Shown here in pieces: positions 7,949 through 15,195 of a stretch of 64,000 bases of DNA. Numbering within the stretch: the stretch's first letter is position 1; every line of letters begins with the position of its first letter. The notes beneath the pieces were generated by a model, which saw only the letters and a program-made list of their open reading frames with translations, had not been told where the DNA came from and did not search any database. A program made the translations under genes and the position numbers. The stretch is taken from contig CBDBIW010000002.1 in assembly GCA_965206015.1 (NCBI GenBank), forward strand, positions 1 to 64,000, read 5' to 3'. Source of the stretch: JAJCYL01 sp965206015 (lineage in GTDB: Bacteria; Bacteroidota; Bacteroidia; Cytophagales; Cyclobacteriaceae).

Positions 7949-8011
7949 AAAATTCTCATTCAGAACGTCACATTCTGAATGAGAATTTTTGACATTCCGA
8001 ATGAGACGATT
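7949..8011. repeat. 17-bp perfect inverted repeat plus a third half-site; terminator or phage-end sites
   Basis: Arms 7949-7965 and 7973-7989 are perfect reverse complements separated by 7 bases, and the right arm runs into TTTTTG, which would make a strong terminator for the methylase. A third, imperfect copy of the right arm begins 22 bases further on (ACATTCTGAATGAG at 7970, ACATTCCGAATGAG at 7992). A 22-base direct spacing at the presumed right end of a Mu-like prophage resembles transposase-binding sites. Both readings are possible. Confidence 0.6.
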
Positions 8012-8014
8012 TAA

Positions 8015-8410
8015 TTCATTGAAGCGGGTACAGTCGAGCAATTAACTATGGGCAATATAGGTCTAACTTTAAATCCGGAATCTGGCCGCATGGCAATTAA
8101 TAACATTGATGATATGAATGCATTTGGAGCAGAGATGGGATATCAACCAGGAGATGAGCTTCTTACATTTAATGGTGAAGAGGTTACACCACAAGGTTTT
8201 CAGCAGCTTGTGGAAAATTATCGTAACAATGTGGCAACTGGAGATAAAGTTAAAGTTGCAGTCATGCGAAAGGTAAATGGTAAAGACAAGAAAGTTAAAT
8301 TAAAGGCCAACGCTGTGACTGTAACAGTCGACGTGGCGAATGCCATTGAGATCAATCCGCAGGCAACGCAAGAGCAACTAGCATTGAGAAAAGCGTGGGT
8401 TGGGGCATGA
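8015..8410 (+). pseudogene. C-terminal PDZ-domain remnant, probably of an M61-type peptidase
   Basis: Open frame after a stop at 8012-8014; the ATG at 8048 is internal to the conserved part. The sequence shows one PDZ domain: an I-G-L-T-L-N-P start, a G-Y-Q-P-G-D-E-L-L-T-F-N-G core and a K-V-K-V-A-V-M-R strand. It then ends in a short tail. The fit is to the C-terminal PDZ of the large M61 glycyl aminopeptidase-like proteins common in Bacteroidota, whose catalytic N-terminal part is missing. It starts right after the phage end, so prophage insertion or a later deletion probably removed the rest. A free-standing small PDZ protein is the less likely alternative. Confidence 0.45.
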
Positions 8411-8416
8411 TATAAA

Positions 8417-8727
8417 GTGAGGATCATACACAGACCAACTGGAGAATTAATTGCTGAAGGAAAAAGAGGGTGGGCTATTTTTCCATTTGAGGGCAATTAC
8501 TATACAAGTTCAGGAGCCTTTGAAAACGAAAAACTTTAAGCAACTCATACGTTCCTGGCCTGTTGCCCATACAAGTTTATTTATGTATTGGATGAACTAT
8601 ATCAGTCAAATGAAGGAGTAATTGACAAGTTCTTGGGATGGAGTATGTGCTGCCTAATCCGTTGTTTCCATTTATTTGGTTTAGAGTGACTGTTCCACGC
8701 CACCATGCAAGCAATTATGAGGATTAA
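8417..8727 (+). pseudogene. DUF427-family protein, broken by a stop and a frameshift
   Basis: Starts at GTG 8417, 6 bases after the PDZ remnant. The first 40 codons (V-R-I-I-H-R-P-T-G, then G-W-A-I-F-P-F-E-G-N-Y-Y) match the start of DUF427 proteins. A TAA at 8537-8539 interrupts them; the frame then continues with T-F-L-A-C-C-P-Y-K-F-I-Y-V. After about 8636 the conserved ending E-Y-V-L-P-N-P-L-F-P-F-I-W-F-R-V is in another frame, ending at TAA 8725-8727. Two lesions argue against a single sequencing error. The function of DUF427 is not established. Confidence 0.65.
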
Positions 8728-8737
8728 TAAAGTGAGA

Positions 8738-8783
8738 GAAGACCGTCCCGGTCAAGCTTAATAAGCCTTCACGAGCGGTCTTC
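8738..8783. terminator. Possible hairpin between converging genes
   Basis: GAAGACCG (8738-8745) and CGGTCTTC (8776-8783) are perfect complements with a 30-base loop that holds a smaller AAGCTT palindrome. It lies between the DUF427 remnant (+) and the lipoprotein gene (-). No clear T-run follows, so it is only a tentative bidirectional terminator. Confidence 0.35.
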
Positions 8784-8798
8784 ATGGTCTTATGGAAA

Positions 8799-9683
8799 TT
8801 ATCTTGTAATCGTACCCGAAGCTAGTGTGCCCAGGTTCTTTTCAAAGTCAAATGTTGTTGGTGCAGTTTCCTGACCAGCTGTACCAATCAGAGGTTTGGC
8901 TGCAAAAGGAGCCGCGTCATTGTCAGGAACCGGTTCTACTGAAATTACAACCATTCTTCCCCTTACATCCAATGGGAATGTTTCCCCGCTTGGTGCGTTA
9001 AGGAAGAAGTCTTCTCCTGGAATTGGAGGCCCAACGTTGTTTTCAGTGCCACTGAAATTATTGGAACCGTCAACAACTCCAAAGGCTGTAAATGTACCGG
9101 TGCTGATTGGGCCACTCTCACCGATAACCCACCCCTCATAAACCCAACCATTACCTAAAGTAGGAAGAGTTAAGCCTGCAGTAGGAGGCATACCAGGCAT
9201 ACCGAACCAAATACCGTTTTGATCATTACCATTGTTAGTTCCAGTCTCGTCAGTAGGAGTTCTTAAAAAGAACGTGCCTGCAGCATCGCTGAAATCACCC
9301 ACCTGCTCATCAACTGTTACGCTAGCGGTATTTCCAGAAAAAGCCCCGCTCAACAATTTTGTAGCAGCAGGAGCGGGATCACTATCGGGAACTGGCTCAA
9401 TGGATAATACGAAAGCTGTAGCCATAGCCAATTGTTCCGCATCAACCTCAAAAGAGGTTTGGGACGAAGCACCATCGCTGCCAACAGTAAATACACCAGT
9501 AGAAACCGGAGAACCATCAACAATGATCCAACCTTCATACGCATAGTTGGATCCAAGATTTTCCAGTCCGGTAATGTCCAGCGATACTGAACCTGTGTCA
9601 GGGCTGTCATCGTCATCGTCATCATCCCCACATGATGTCAAAATCAGGGTGCTCATAAATAGAATCGTGGATAATCTTTTCAT
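8799..9683 (-). CDS. Surface-type lipoprotein with two anti-sigma-K (RskA)-like domains
   Basis: 294 residues. Signal peptide with lipobox L-T-S-C at about 15-18, then G and seven aspartates; an acidic run after the lipid cysteine is the lipoprotein export signal of Bacteroidota, so the protein is probably on the cell surface. Two repeats follow, about 35-115 and 170-270. Each has Y-E-G-W-(I/V)-I, a G-S-P-V-S-T-G-V-F or G-P-I-S-T-G-T-F turn, and S-I-E-P-V-P-D or S-V-E-P-V-P-D before A-P-x-A-x-K-x-L. That order matches the extracytoplasmic RskA domain of anti-sigma-K factors. No zinc anti-sigma domain, membrane helix or sigma gene is nearby, so a role in sigma control is unlikely. Confidence 0.75.
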   Translation of the reverse strand: MKRLSTILFMSTLILTSCGDDDDDDDSPDTGSVSLDITGLENLGSNYAYEGWIIVDGSPVSTGVFTVGSDGASSQTSFEVDAEQLAMATAFVLSIEPVPDSDPAPAATKLLSGAFSGNTASVTVDEQVGDFSDAAGTFFLRTPTDETGTNNGNDQNGIWFGMPGMPPTAGLTLPTLGNGWVYEGWVIGESGPISTGTFTAFGVVDGSNNFSGTENNVGPPIPGEDFFLNAPSGETFPLDVRGRMVVISVEPVPDNDAAPFAAKPLIGTAGQETAPTTFDFEKNLGTLASGTITR

Positions 9684-9853
9684 CTTATTTTTAAATTTTT
9701 AGTAAACTTCAAAAAACGGCGTTGATCATTGCAGAATAATTGCTTAATTGTCACATTTTCGTAACATTTTGCGGATTGTTGTTAATCCTTTGTGGGCAAC
9801 CATAAAAAAAGCAACCACCGGCCGCCCTTCTAATAGCTGAGTGTAAATCCAGG

Positions 9854-10738
9854 TCACTTGATGAACCTCAATCCAAGGTTTATAGTCTGACCAGCCCCGT
9901 CATTCCGTGAAGCAAAGAAATTGGCATAGGAAAGTTCTATGCCCAACTGATTGGTTAACTGATATTTGGTTCCAATTCCCCATTGGCTAAACCATCTTAA
10001 TCTGCCGAATTCAGATTGTTCTCCAACATTTAGTCTGCCAAAAGCCGGGCTGTGCTGTAACATTGTATACATTGTAAATTTTGATAAGGGGAAATAGCTT
10101 ACAAAAATACTGGCTGGAGTTCTAAAGAAATTATCCTGGAACTTTTGATTTTTAAATCGATAGAGGAAGTCCAATTCAAGAAACAGTTGCCAATCAGTTC
10201 CTAACGATTTATCGTAGAATAATTGAGTTAACCAATTGAATCGGTCATGTGCTGCAAAACGTGGCATTTCCAAGCCACCTCCTATCGGGATCGAAAATGA
10301 TGACTGAAGCGATAATCTTGGAATTGCACTTATTGGGTTGAATTTTATTCTGGGTGCAACCGAAGAAATTACCGTTTTTATGTAATCACCTTCAGCAGAC
10401 CCAAAAATTCTCAAAGCATTGCCTTCGCCGGAAGTATACCTTGCTCTATTAATATTAACATCCAAACCTATATTGAATTTGGTGGCGGGAGAAATGCCGT
10501 AACTGAACATCAACATGCTCGTGAGGAATATTTGACGTTGATTGAGATTAACTTTGCTTCCAGTTGCGTCCCTTATTGAGTTCTGAGTGTATAGATTGTT
10601 GAAGCTTTGGATCTCATATTGACCCTGACTGAGTAGTGCTGACGGGGTAAAAGTGGTGAGATTGGAGGAAGCGTTCTGGGCAGCCAATGAACCAACCGTC
10701 ATAATTATTAAAAGAAATGTTACGCTTAAGCTCTTCAT
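9854..10738 (-). CDS. Outer-membrane beta-barrel protein, unknown function
   Basis: 294 residues with a cleavable signal peptide (L-L-I-I-M-T-V-G-S-L-A-A-Q) and about ten amphipathic strands, ending in the L-G-L-R-F-I-K strand with an aromatic near the end that the outer-membrane assembly machinery recognises. There is no TonB plug or SusD partner. It resembles the many transporter-like barrels of this phylum but no named family is recognisable. Only 26 bases separate it from the upstream lipoprotein gene, so the two are probably co-transcribed with the DUF547 gene. Confidence 0.7.
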   Translation of the reverse strand: MKSLSVTFLLIIMTVGSLAAQNASSNLTTFTPSALLSQGQYEIQSFNNLYTQNSIRDATGSKVNLNQRQIFLTSMLMFSYGISPATKFNIGLDVNINRARYTSGEGNALRIFGSAEGDYIKTVISSVAPRIKFNPISAIPRLSLQSSFSIPIGGGLEMPRFAAHDRFNWLTQLFYDKSLGTDWQLFLELDFLYRFKNQKFQDNFFRTPASIFVSYFPLSKFTMYTMLQHSPAFGRLNVGEQSEFGRLRWFSQWGIGTKYQLTNQLGIELSYANFFASRNDGAGQTINLGLRFIK

Positions 10739-10764
10739 ATTCTCAAAAAATTTATAGGCGGTAA

Positions 10765-11268
10765 TTAATTGGAGGCATATACAGCATTGACCTCGAGACC
10801 TCGGTAATCACCGCGTAAGGTGATTTGGTCATTGGTTAACCCCACGAGTTCAGCCTTGTAAGAATTTGACCCTTCAGTAAAAACAATTGACAAAAGATCA
10901 GTTGCTAACTTCCATGTACCTTCTTTTACTCGTGCATTGTCTTCGGCTCCACATAAAGAAGAGCCTCCATCGTATGTATAAAGTCCATCGGCCGACAGGG
11001 TCATTTTATCATCTAGCCTACATGATAAAAACCCACTCATTCCGAATAGAATGAAGCCTTCTGATTCCCATAATTTATTGGAGCCGTCGTGTAGAAGATT
11101 AAGAATCTCCACTTCGCTTGAAGGAACGTTGACTGGACCCTGAAGCCCTTTTTGAGCCAATAACCCGTCGTTACTGTCAGTAGCATTCAGTTGGTCGATT
11201 TCCACAACGTCACAGGATGTTATAGAGATTGTTATAAGTGCAACAATGTATGTGAGGATAGTTTTCAT
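10765..11268 (-). CDS. Small lipoprotein with lipocalin-like pattern
   Basis: 167 residues with signal peptide and lipobox I-T-S-C at 16-19, followed by D-V-V-E-I-D. The body has the G-x-W pattern of lipocalin-like domains: D-D-K-M-T-L-S-A-D-G-x-Y, later G-T-W-K-L-A-T-D-L-L-S-I and Q-I-T-L-R-G-D-Y. Single copies of this fold are common as membrane-anchored accessory lipoproteins; ligand unknown. It is 22 bases downstream of the DUF547 gene and 26 bases upstream of the barrel gene, so all three likely form one transcript. Confidence 0.65.
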   Translation of the reverse strand: MKTILTYIVALITISITSCDVVEIDQLNATDSNDGLLAQKGLQGPVNVPSSEVEILNLLHDGSNKLWESEGFILFGMSGFLSCRLDDKMTLSADGLYTYDGGSSLCGAEDNARVKEGTWKLATDLLSIVFTEGSNSYKAELVGLTNDQITLRGDYRGLEVNAVYASN

Positions 11269-11290
11269 CGTTTTGAGGATTAGCTTTTAG

Positions 11291-11992
11291 TTATTTAATA
11301 TTCAGATTCCAGTCGTATTTGTAGTAAGAAACTTGGGCACTTAGAGGGATTTTTTCGTCTCGAAATTGATTAACGAAGTCAATCAGTCTTTGATCTTTCG
11401 TGACAAAATCTTTATTGTACCAGTTAAAAATTTCGGATAACTCTACTTTTTTCCCTGAAACCCTTGTGAAATATTCACTGTTCATGGCATTCGTTGTTCT
11501 TTCTGTCAGGAGGGATTCTACGTTTTCAGGAGTAAATGCTTTATTATGAATTGGAGGGCATCCAACTGCTGCACAAACTACGGCAAAGTGGATTCTAGGG
11601 TCAGGATATGTTTTAAGTAGCGTCGTCTTTTCGATACCATCCAAGGTCAGTTTCTTACCTGCTACTGTGTGTTTGATAGCGTTAAAGAATTTGCCGTTTT
11701 CTAATGGGCTCTTGATTGGGTAGAGGTCTACTACTTGCTTGATAACCAGAATATTATAGGCATTGATGTAGAAGGCTTTTACAAACTCTGGAGATTTGCC
11801 AGAAAGTTCCATCTCCGAAATTTGATCATAGAGTAGGTTAAGATCTTGAGGGTTGCTAACCAGTGCTTCATAATCTACCCGTCCGTTTTCTACGTATTTT
11901 GAAAAGAAGTTATCCGTTAACTCAAAATGAGACTTTTGAGTTGGTGCGTTTATAAAAAAAATACTTGTCAGGATTGCTGTTAATGTAGACAT
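11291..11992 (-). CDS. Exported DUF547-domain protein
   Basis: The chosen ATG at 11992 opens a signal-peptide-like stretch (T-A-I-L-T-S-I-F-F-I-N-A); an ATG at 12034 would add a charged leader before it and is less likely. The protein has the DUF547 hallmarks: F-Y-I-N-A-Y-N at about 76-82, D-P-R-I-H-F-A-V-V-C-A-A-V-G-C-P-P at about 132-148, and a late Y-Y-K-Y-D-W-N-L-N. The family, with a conserved cysteine and histidine, is thought to be papain-like but its reaction is unknown. It is the first gene of a probable three-gene envelope transcript. Confidence 0.85.
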   Translation of the reverse strand: MSTLTAILTSIFFINAPTQKSHFELTDNFFSKYVENGRVDYEALVSNPQDLNLLYDQISEMELSGKSPEFVKAFYINAYNILVIKQVVDLYPIKSPLENGKFFNAIKHTVAGKKLTLDGIEKTTLLKTYPDPRIHFAVVCAAVGCPPIHNKAFTPENVESLLTERTTNAMNSEYFTRVSGKKVELSEIFNWYNKDFVTKDQRLIDFVNQFRDEKIPLSAQVSYYKYDWNLNIK

Positions 11993-12168
11993 GTCGTGTT
12001 GTTTGTCTGCACTATATACGATAGATTTTGTCACAAAAGGGTCACGGAATTGTTAAACTTTTGTATAACAGTATTCGGTCTCTAATAGGACTTGAATGAG
12101 GGTAGGGGTAACAAATGACCAAAAGGCTCTCTCAGTTATTGTATAGAGAGCCTGATTGATATTCCGAA

Positions 12169-12350
12169 TTAATTACGTCCAGCCACAATTCCACCGTCAA
12201 CGTCCCAATTGGCACCAGTAACCCAACTGGTTTCATCAGAGAGCAAGAATACAATGGTTTAGGCCACATCCTTTGCAATACCATTTCTGCCGATAGAATG
12301 GAAGCCGTAAAATCCCTGTAAGGCCTACTGCAAACCGCATTTCATAGGAT
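12169..12350 (-). pseudogene. C-terminal remnant of a short-chain dehydrogenase (SDR)
   Basis: Reading the - strand, the end of an SDR is clear: G-R-N-G-I-A-K-D-V-A, a stop, then T-I-V-F-L-L-S-D-E-T-S-W-V-T-G-A-N-W-D-V-D-G-G, ending at 12169-12171. The V-T-G-x-x-x-x-V-D-G-G ending is diagnostic of the family. A second in-frame stop lies about 18 codons earlier, and nothing upstream gives a Rossmann start, so only the tail survives. It probably belongs to host DNA beside the decayed prophage. Confidence 0.75.
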
Positions 12351-12420
12351 CAAAAGTGTAAAATACGATCGTTCAAAGTTCCGCAATTCAAAAGGGCAAT
12401 AAGTTTTAGCTATCCCAACA

Positions 12421-12450
12421 AAAAAGGTGATCCGAAAGAACCACCCTTTA
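12421..12450 (-). terminator. Probable terminator downstream of the capsid remnant
   Basis: On the - strand an AAAGGGTGGTTC arm and a GATCACCTTT arm pair around a TTTCG loop and run into TTTTTTG. This is about 30 bases past the capsid stop, as expected for an intrinsic terminator. Confidence 0.5.
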
Positions 12451-12480
12451 ACTGCTGGATAAATACTATTTTTCCGGTGT

Positions 12481-13080
12481 TTACACGGCATCTGAAATGA
12501 TTGCTCCGATGCCCTTGTTTCTTATTGGCATACTGATAAACCGTTTGTCAAAGCCTACGATCGTTCCCCTCTGTTCGGGATTGTTTTCATCTGCATAGAT
12601 GAACGTTCTGCCGTCTGCCTTCATGACTTCCGGCCCGTGAAAGGCAATAGAGCAATAGGTGTCATTAGCCGATTCTGCTGCACCAGAAGCAATCTTTGTT
12701 CCATTGCTTAGGTCATACCTGGGCAGTCTGGTAAGCTCTAACTTATTGAACCCTGCAAACCTGAACAGTTTGCCATCCTTGTAATTGGAGATGTCCTTAA
12801 ACAGCTTCAAATCCGCACTTAAAAGCTGCCGAACGTGTTTAGGGTTTAGCACCACATAGCGTTTGTCCATCGGTATTTCTGCTGCGTCAAATCGCCGTTT
12901 GAGTTCCAGAAGGTCGTCTGCTGAGAGCATTTTTCGCCCTGATCCGTCATCGCTTCCGCTAGTCGTGATCACAGGAGAAAACTCATCATCTTCCTGTGGG
13001 GCTATGGCATGAGCGGCTTTCTCTGTCGTGGTTGCCTTTAATGAGTTTAAGACCGTTGCAAAACCGGTATCAATTTCAAT
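12481..13080 (-). pseudogene. C-terminal part of a Mu-like major capsid protein
   Basis: The frame is open from 13080 (just after a TGA) to the stop at 12481, but the only clean start is the internal ATG at 12972. The visible part has the ending of Bacteroidota Mu-like capsid proteins: V-V-L-N-P-K-H-V-R-Q-L-L, then F-K-D-I-S-N-Y-K-D-G-K-L, a long basic/aliphatic segment, and F-D-K-R-F-I-S-M-P-I-R-N-K-G-I-G-A. The N-terminal delta domain is missing. It lies on the same strand as the MuA and MuB pieces and marks the far end of the second, collapsed prophage. Confidence 0.6.
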
Positions 13081-13223
13081 TCACATTTATAATTTGAAGA
13101 ATTTTTGCTTTATAATGTCATCAATTTTTGTGTTTTCGATGTTTTTAAGGTGTCTATACTTGTTTTTTTATGCTCATTTTCCCTCAATTGTATAATTAGC
13201 CAAACCCCTTGCAACGGTCTTAA
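13047..13223. repeat. AT-rich 147-base segment bounded by a 15-bp perfect inverted repeat
   Basis: TTAAGACCGTTGCAA (13047-13061) and its exact reverse complement (13209-13223) enclose 147 bases of very AT-rich DNA with no gene on either strand. The left arm lies in the capsid remnant and the right arm at the end of the MuB remnant, so it sits on the deletion joint between them. Confidence 0.7.
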
Positions 13224-13660
13224 TTCAGGCATACCTTCTTTTCAGGCATACCTTCTTTGTTATTATCTGAGGCTTTTTTCAGATTGTCTTTGAAGTACCC
13301 GACCCCGGCCATCACCATTCCGCAATTATGCTCGGTGGCATTCTGTAGGTCGTGGAGGTATTCCATCACCAGTTGGGACAGCTTACCCGCCTCATCAATG
13401 ATGAGTAGCGGGTCATGCTGTTTGTTGAGTTCAAGGGTGATCCGTTCAATGATCTCGTGTATCGTGCCATGAAAGGCAATGCCCATTTCACGCAGCAGGT
13501 GTTGTACAAGCTGCTTGGCTGTCATGCTTTTGCCACAGGTAACCAGATAGGTGTTCTTTTCTGATCGGTAGTATTCTTTACAGTGCGGTGGTTTTTCCGT
13601 ATCCGGTGGCTCCTGTGATACCCACCATGCGCTTACGGTCTCTGGCATGGTCGCATGTGT
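13220..13660 (-). pseudogene. MuB-like AAA ATPase (transposition protein B), truncated and frameshifted
   Basis: The Walker A region G-A-T-G-Y-G-K-T-T-A is readable near 13600-13640, but after it the frame hits TAA. The rest (K-E-Y-Y-R-S-E-K-N-T-Y-L-V-T-C-G, then L-L-I-I-D-E-A-G-K-L as Walker B) continues in another frame, consistent with one extra T near 13590. The end repeats a 17-base unit (G-M-P-E-K-K) and stops early. MuB normally activates the MuA transposase and selects targets. Upstream, the first part of MuB is replaced by the MuA fragment, so a deletion joined the two genes. Confidence 0.75.
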
Positions 13661-13950
13661 TGAATATTTTTTGATTTGTAGATGTGTTTTTTGATTTGGT
13701 CGTCGTAAATGGCACGGAGTTGTTCACTCTTTTTAACTTCCTGCTCTTCCTGTTCTGCGGTGGTCAGAATGCCGTATTTCTTGCGAGTGGGGGAAGGAAT
13801 GGTGTCTACTTTAATGTAGACTATTTTATCCTTGTAATTCTCCCAAGAAGTGGATTTGCCTTTTCTATTAGAATTTATCCCACAATCAATAGTGCCTTTA
13901 GGTACTTTATAATTTTCTATTAAAAAACGATATGAAATTAGCTTATTCAT
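13633..13950 (-). pseudogene. MuA-like transposase, N-terminal fragment only
   Basis: ATG 13950 starts M-N-K-L-I-S-Y-R-F-L-I-E-N-Y-K-V-P-K-G-T-I, the N-terminal DNA-binding domain of MuA-type transposases in Bacteroidota, then N-R-K-G-K-S-x-S-W-E and the D-T-I-P-S-P-T-R-K-K-Y-G-I linker. After about 100 residues it runs into MuB-derived sequence in the wrong frame. The integrase-like DDE domain, normally a further 500 residues, is absent, so no transposase can be made. The start overlaps the upstream small gene by 8 bases, typical of phage early operons. Confidence 0.75.
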
Positions 13951-14209
13951 CAAGTAGATGTTTTGCAACCTCTATTTCATCTTGATCGCTAATAAAATCT
14001 TGAATTGATATTATTTCCCTAGATTTTATTTCCTTATACAATATCAGGGTTGCTAGGAATATTTTCTTTCCTTTATCATACCTCATATTCCCTCCATTAA
14101 AGAATTTTTTTATAGTTACGTAAGAACAATTTGCCCCCTCAGCAATCACTTTTTTGCTACCATGAGGTAAGAACTTTGCTAATTCCGTTATTTTTCCGTC
14201 AGATTTCAT
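13943..14209 (-). CDS. Small phage DNA-binding regulator (Ner position)
   Basis: 88 residues with a helix-turn-helix-like stretch (S-K-K-V-I-A-E-G-A-N-C-S-Y-V-T-I-K-K-F-F-N-G-G at about 18-40). It is the first early gene, read away from the divergent repressor at 14291 and overlapping the MuA start. In Mu this place is held by Ner, which switches off early transcription. The frame is intact, unlike the transposase genes after it. Assignment rests on size, motif and position. Confidence 0.6.
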   Translation of the reverse strand: MKSDGKITELAKFLPHGSKKVIAEGANCSYVTIKKFFNGGNMRYDKGKKIFLATLILYKEIKSREIISIQDFISDQDEIEVAKHLLDE

Positions 14210-14290
14210 AGAGTTTAATTATAATAACATTAAAATATTAGTATAATTAATATCTAATTATAATAGAATTAATAAAATTATTTTAGAAAA
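14210..14290. promoter_or_regulatory. Divergent early/repressor control region with repeated operator-like sites
   Basis: The 81 bases between the two divergent regulators are almost only A and T. TAATTATAATA occurs twice as an exact direct repeat (14216-14226 and 14255-14265, 39 bases apart), with a related TATAATTAATA between them. Repeated sites between a repressor and a Ner-like gene are the expected operator layout of a Mu-like switch. Confidence 0.55.
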
Positions 14291-14965
14291 ATGAGCTCCT
14301 ATTTGTCATGTTTCCCCAAAAACTTAGTTTACTTAAGGAAGAAAAATTCAATGAATCAAAGCGACTTATCAGAAATTTTAGGCAAGAAAAATGGAATAAT
14401 TAGTGCTTATGAAAAAGGTGCTTCTTCACCTCCTCTGGATGTATTGATAAATATTTCTGGTCTATTTAAAGTATCATTAGATTCTCTAATTAATTCAGAT
14501 TTTTCTGATGCTAAAAATCAAAATAAAATAGATTTAGAACAAGAAAATAGCTGGAACTCTCGGTCAATTCCGTATTATATTGACTTGGATAACTTCAACC
14601 CTTATACTATTATGAGTGCATTGAAAGATGTAATTGAAGATACTAATCCTGATCTTGTGAAATTAGACAATGAGATTAGTAGTTTCAATTCAAAATCTTT
14701 TAGGCTTAATACGATTTTTGAAAAATGGATTTTATATACTCCTATATTAGAGCAAGCCATTGATTCAATGGGGGCACTGAAACCGATTACAGAAAATAAA
14801 GTTTTTGAAGAGCTTAAAAGAAGACTTGAGGAAGCGCAAAGTTTGATTAGAGGTAGAGAAAAAAATATTGCTAGAGATTTAAGCGAAATCAATAACCTTT
14901 TAAAAAATTTTCTCAAAAAGAATTCAGACTTAAATGATGTTTTCAAGGATGCCCTACTTTCTTGA
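14291..14965 (+). CDS. Xre-family phage repressor
   Basis: 224 residues. The N-terminal 65 residues form a cI-like helix-turn-helix: L-R-K-K-N-S-M-N-Q-S-D-L-S-E-I-L-G, then G-I-I-S-A-Y-E-K-G-A-S-S-P-P-L-D-V-L. The C-terminal part is helical and basic and lacks an S24 peptidase S-K pair, so RecA-driven self-cleavage is not indicated. It faces away from the early genes, the normal repressor orientation. Codon use is very AT-rich. The frame is intact although the phage is dead, so it could still give immunity to related phages. Confidence 0.8.
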   Translation: MSSYLSCFPKNLVYLRKKNSMNQSDLSEILGKKNGIISAYEKGASSPPLDVLINISGLFKVSLDSLINSDFSDAKNQNKIDLEQENSWNSRSIPYYIDLDNFNPYTIMSALKDVIEDTNPDLVKLDNEISSFNSKSFRLNTIFEKWILYTPILEQAIDSMGALKPITENKVFEELKRRLEEAQSLIRGREKNIARDLSEINNLLKNFLKKNSDLNDVFKDALLS

Positions 14966-15195
14966 AAACCGTCCCTGAACCAAGCCTAACTGTTCCCTAA
15001 TTGTCAAAAATGGGTTCAGACACATCAAAAAACCATCAAAATGGGCTGTTTTCTGTGGGTATTTTGCAGGTTTTCAGGTTATATACCTCATGTTATTAGC
15101 AGAAATTGCGCATTTGTTCTCTCTTTTATTTTTCGCCTTTTTAGGGTGTAAATCACTTATTTCAATTAGTTAAGTGCCTTTTTTGCCCTTTTATA
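14966..15195. other. Probable left end of the second Mu-like prophage
   Basis: No gene. In Mu the left end lies just past the repressor, which here means to the right of 14965. Short copies of TCAAAAATGGG and ATCAAAATGGG occur near 14998 and 15032 and could be transposase sites, but the exact phage-host junction was not found. Confidence 0.35.

Noticed and set aside
7834..8047. Non-coding RNA or riboswitch between the methylase and the PDZ remnant
   Set aside because: The strong hairpin is explained by a terminator or phage-end sites, and no gene with a matching function follows.
8896..9546. Plus-strand frames of 81 and 104 codons opposite the D-rich lipoprotein
   Set aside because: They are antisense to a convincing lipoprotein with signal peptide and repeats; the frames arise from its codon bias.
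9684..9853. Terminator after the beta-barrel gene
   Set aside because: A G+C-rich stretch followed by T7 exists on the - strand, but no stem of more than four pairs could be drawn.
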